Source of the DNA: Terriglobia bacterium | GTDB taxonomy: Bacteria; Acidobacteriota; Terriglobia; Bryobacterales; Bryobacteraceae | NCBI GenBank assembly: GCA_019242155.1 | Contig: JAFAWA010000545.1 | Coordinates: 1-33,969, forward strand | Direction of reading: 5' to 3' | DNA: 33,969 nucleotides | The notes under the pieces: model-generated | What the model was told of the DNA's origin: nothing | What the model saw: the letters and a program-made list of their open reading frames with translations, nothing else | The model's database searches: none | Program-made: the position numbers and the translations under genes | In this document: in pieces, positions 32,606 to 33,969 of the stretch | Layout of the letters: every line of letters begins with the position of its first letter | Numbering within the stretch: position 1 is the first letter of the stretch

Positions 32606-33670
32606 ATGAAGACGTTCACAATCGCGGTGATTCCCGGCGACGGAGTGGGCGCGGAAGTGGTGCCCGAAGGCAAGCGGGTTCTGGAGGCTGCGGCCAAACG
32701 GCACAACGTGAGTTTCGCGTTTCAGGATTTTGACTGGGGCGCGGCACACTTCCTGCGCTGGGGGCGAATGATGCCGGCCGGCGCAATCGACCTGCTCCAG
32801 CCGTGCGACGCGATTTACTTGGGCGCGGTGGGGCACCCGCAGATCCCCGACCATACTACGCTCAACGGGCTTCTGCTCCCGATCCGCCGCGCCTTCGATC
32901 AATATGCCAACGTACGGCCTGCGTATCTCTATCCGGGTGTGACTTCGCCCCTGGCGGGCCGTAACGGCGGAGAGATCGACTTCGTAGTGGTGCGTGAGAA
33001 CACCGAAGGCGAGTACGCGCAAGTGGGCGGCTTCCTGTACACGCACCAGCCCGAGGAGGTTGCTATCCAGACCGCTGTGTTTACGCATCGCGGCATAGAA
33101 CGCTTGATGCGATACGCGTTCGAACTCGCCGTAAAGCGGAACAAGAAGAAGCGCGTCACCTCGATCACGAAATCGAACGCTCAGGGCTACGGCATGGTTT
33201 TATGGGACCGGACGTTCTTTGAAGTGTCCGCCAAGTATCCCGATGTCGAAACGGAATCGCTGCTGGTAGACGCGGCGGCCATGAATTTCGTACGCCGCCC
33301 GGAAAGCTTCGATGTAGTGGTCGCATCGAATCTGTTCGGCGACATTTTAAGTGATTTGGGAGCGGCAATTATCGGCAGCATGGGTCTGGCGGCGAGCGCC
33401 AATCTCGACCCGGAGCGGCGCTTCCCCTCCATGTTCGAGCCCGTCCACGGGTCCGCCCCGGATATTGCGGGCAAAGGCGTGGTGAATCCGCTTGCGGCCA
33501 TACTCACCGGCGCCATGATGCTGGACCATCTGGAACTCTCCGCGGCAGCCCAGGAGGTGGAAAGCGCAGTCGCGGCGGTGTTGGCTGAAGGCAAGGTTCG
33601 CACGGCGGATTTAGGCGGCGCAAGTAGAACCGTGGAGGTCACTGCGGCCGTATTGGAGAAACTGGGTTAG
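32606..33670 (+). CDS. Isocitrate/isopropylmalate dehydrogenase family, tartrate/D-malate dehydrogenase type
   Basis: 354 residues from the ATG at 32606; an in-frame extension to 32501 would overlap the MscS gene. The start IAVIPGDGVGAEV, the VVVRENTEGEY loop and the metal-binding ASNLFGDILSDLGAA block place it in the decarboxylating beta-hydroxyacid dehydrogenase family. The segment PDHTTLNGLLLPIRRAFDQY with NVRPAYL matches tartrate/D-malate dehydrogenases better than LeuB. FPSMFEPVHGSAPDIAGKG is shared across the family. The reaction is oxidative decarboxylation of tartrate, D-malate or isopropylmalate with NAD and divalent metal. No other leu gene is adjacent, which favours the tartrate/D-malate type. 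It overlaps the start of murJ by one base. Confidence 0.87.
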   Translation: MKTFTIAVIPGDGVGAEVVPEGKRVLEAAAKRHNVSFAFQDFDWGAAHFLRWGRMMPAGAIDLLQPCDAIYLGAVGHPQIPDHTTLNGLLLPIRRAFDQYANVRPAYLYPGVTSPLAGRNGGEIDFVVVRENTEGEYAQVGGFLYTHQPEEVAIQTAVFTHRGIERLMRYAFELAVKRNKKKRVTSITKSNAQGYGMVLWDRTFFEVSAKYPDVETESLLVDAAAMNFVRRPESFDVVVASNLFGDILSDLGAAIIGSMGLAASANLDPERRFPSMFEPVHGSAPDIAGKGVVNPLAAILTGAMMLDHLELSAAAQEVESAVAAVLAEGKVRTADLGGASRTVEVTAAVLEKLG

Positions 33671-33969
33671 TGGAGAGGACCGGGCGCCATGCGTTTCTGA
33701 TCGGCGCCGGTATCCTGGTCACCCGGCTGGTTGGTCTGGTTCGCCAGCGGGTGTTCAATCATTACTTCGGCCTTTCCGATGTAGCCGATGCGTTCGGCGC
33801 CGCTATCCGCATTCCCAATTTCCTCCAAAACCTGTTTGGCGAGGGCGTGCTTTCGGCCTCGTTCATTCCGGTCTACGCGCGGCTGTTGGCCGAACGGAAG
33901 GACAAAGAGGCCGATGACGTGGCGGGCGCGGTCGGCGCGATCCTGGCATTGACCACCGCCGTGCTGGTG
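33670..33969 (+). CDS. murJ: Lipid II flippase MurJ (MviN), 5' part, 3' end outside the window
   Basis: A GTG at 33670 shares its first base with the TAG of the dehydrogenase gene (TAGTG). 100 codons are in view to the right edge. The sequence has the MviN start: a first helix (HAFLIGAGILVTRLVGLVRQ), YFGLSDVADAFGAAIRIPNFLQNLFGEG and VLSASFIPVYARLLAE, the conserved stretch of MurJ (A.F..A..iPN.LR.LF.EGa...aFiPv). MurJ moves lipid-linked peptidoglycan precursor across the inner membrane. Proteins of the family have about 14 helices and 500 residues, so some 400 residues are missing here. Confidence 0.92.
   Translation, partial: MERTGRHAFLIGAGILVTRLVGLVRQRVFNHYFGLSDVADAFGAAIRIPNFLQNLFGEGVLSASFIPVYARLLAERKDKEADDVAGAVGAILALTTAVLV

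Noticed and set aside
32606-33670. Assignment as LeuB (3-isopropylmalate dehydrogenase)
   Set aside because: The PDHTTLNGLLLPIRR segment and lack of leu neighbours fit tartrate/D-malate dehydrogenases better, though family-level certainty remains limited.

Overview
The window looks like chromosomal DNA of an Acidobacteriota bacterium, most like the Bryobacterales/Solibacter group. This is inference from gene content: a DUF1592-type multi-domain cytochrome next to a Tat-exported DUF1552 protein and an exported ankyrin protein, a lysine/alanine-rich basic protein with 'SPEGRRRI..A..KRWA' motifs, and Omp85/TamB envelope genes of a diderm. Base composition is GC-rich and even throughout. I see no insertion sequence, phage gene, integrase, tRNA, rRNA or CRISPR array, so this reads as ordinary chromosome with lineage-specific accessory genes.

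Layout. 1-6279 (minus): an outer-membrane assembly operon of an Omp85 protein with seven apparent POTRA repeats, a short SurA-like chaperone lacking a PPIase domain, and a TamB-like protein running off the left edge. 6857-7348 (plus): a basic DNA-binding-like protein. 7446-8660 (minus): an exported TlpA-like thioredoxin protein, converging on the former through a strong hairpin. 9051-10022 (plus): a membrane fatty-acid desaturase. 10046-17123 (minus): an exported SGNH hydrolase, then a cluster of ankyrin protein, DUF1552 protein and DUF1592-family cytochrome. 17414-19248 (minus): a membrane-anchored Ser/Thr kinase and a PP2C phosphatase. 19344-21152 (minus): an APC permease, with a clear intrinsic terminator behind it. 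21396-22900 (plus): a 59-residue two-helix membrane protein whose stop overlaps the start of a divergent Amt/Rh ammonium transporter. 23220-26655 (plus): a small membrane protein, an extradiol (catechol 2,3-type) dioxygenase, dTDP-glucose 4,6-dehydratase and a DUF1932 dehydrogenase. 26586-30567 (minus): a zinc-finger anti-sigma-like protein, an unrecognised glycine-tailed protein and a TPR-CHAT protease-like lipoprotein. 30770-33969 (plus): a SYLF protein, an MscS channel, a tartrate/D-malate dehydrogenase-type enzyme and the start of MurJ, running off the right edge.

How genes fit together. The Omp85/SurA-like/TamB genes are transcriptionally and probably translationally coupled and should act in one envelope pathway. 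The kinase and phosphatase form a reversible phosphorylation pair. The DUF1592/DUF1552/ankyrin trio are all predicted to be exported and probably form one periplasmic or surface module of unknown substrate. The anti-sigma-like/unknown/CHAT trio is the best candidate for an undescribed regulated-proteolysis system. The 59-residue protein fused by stop/start overlap to amt, itself apparently lacking the usual Phe gate, is the best candidate for an unannotated transporter partner.
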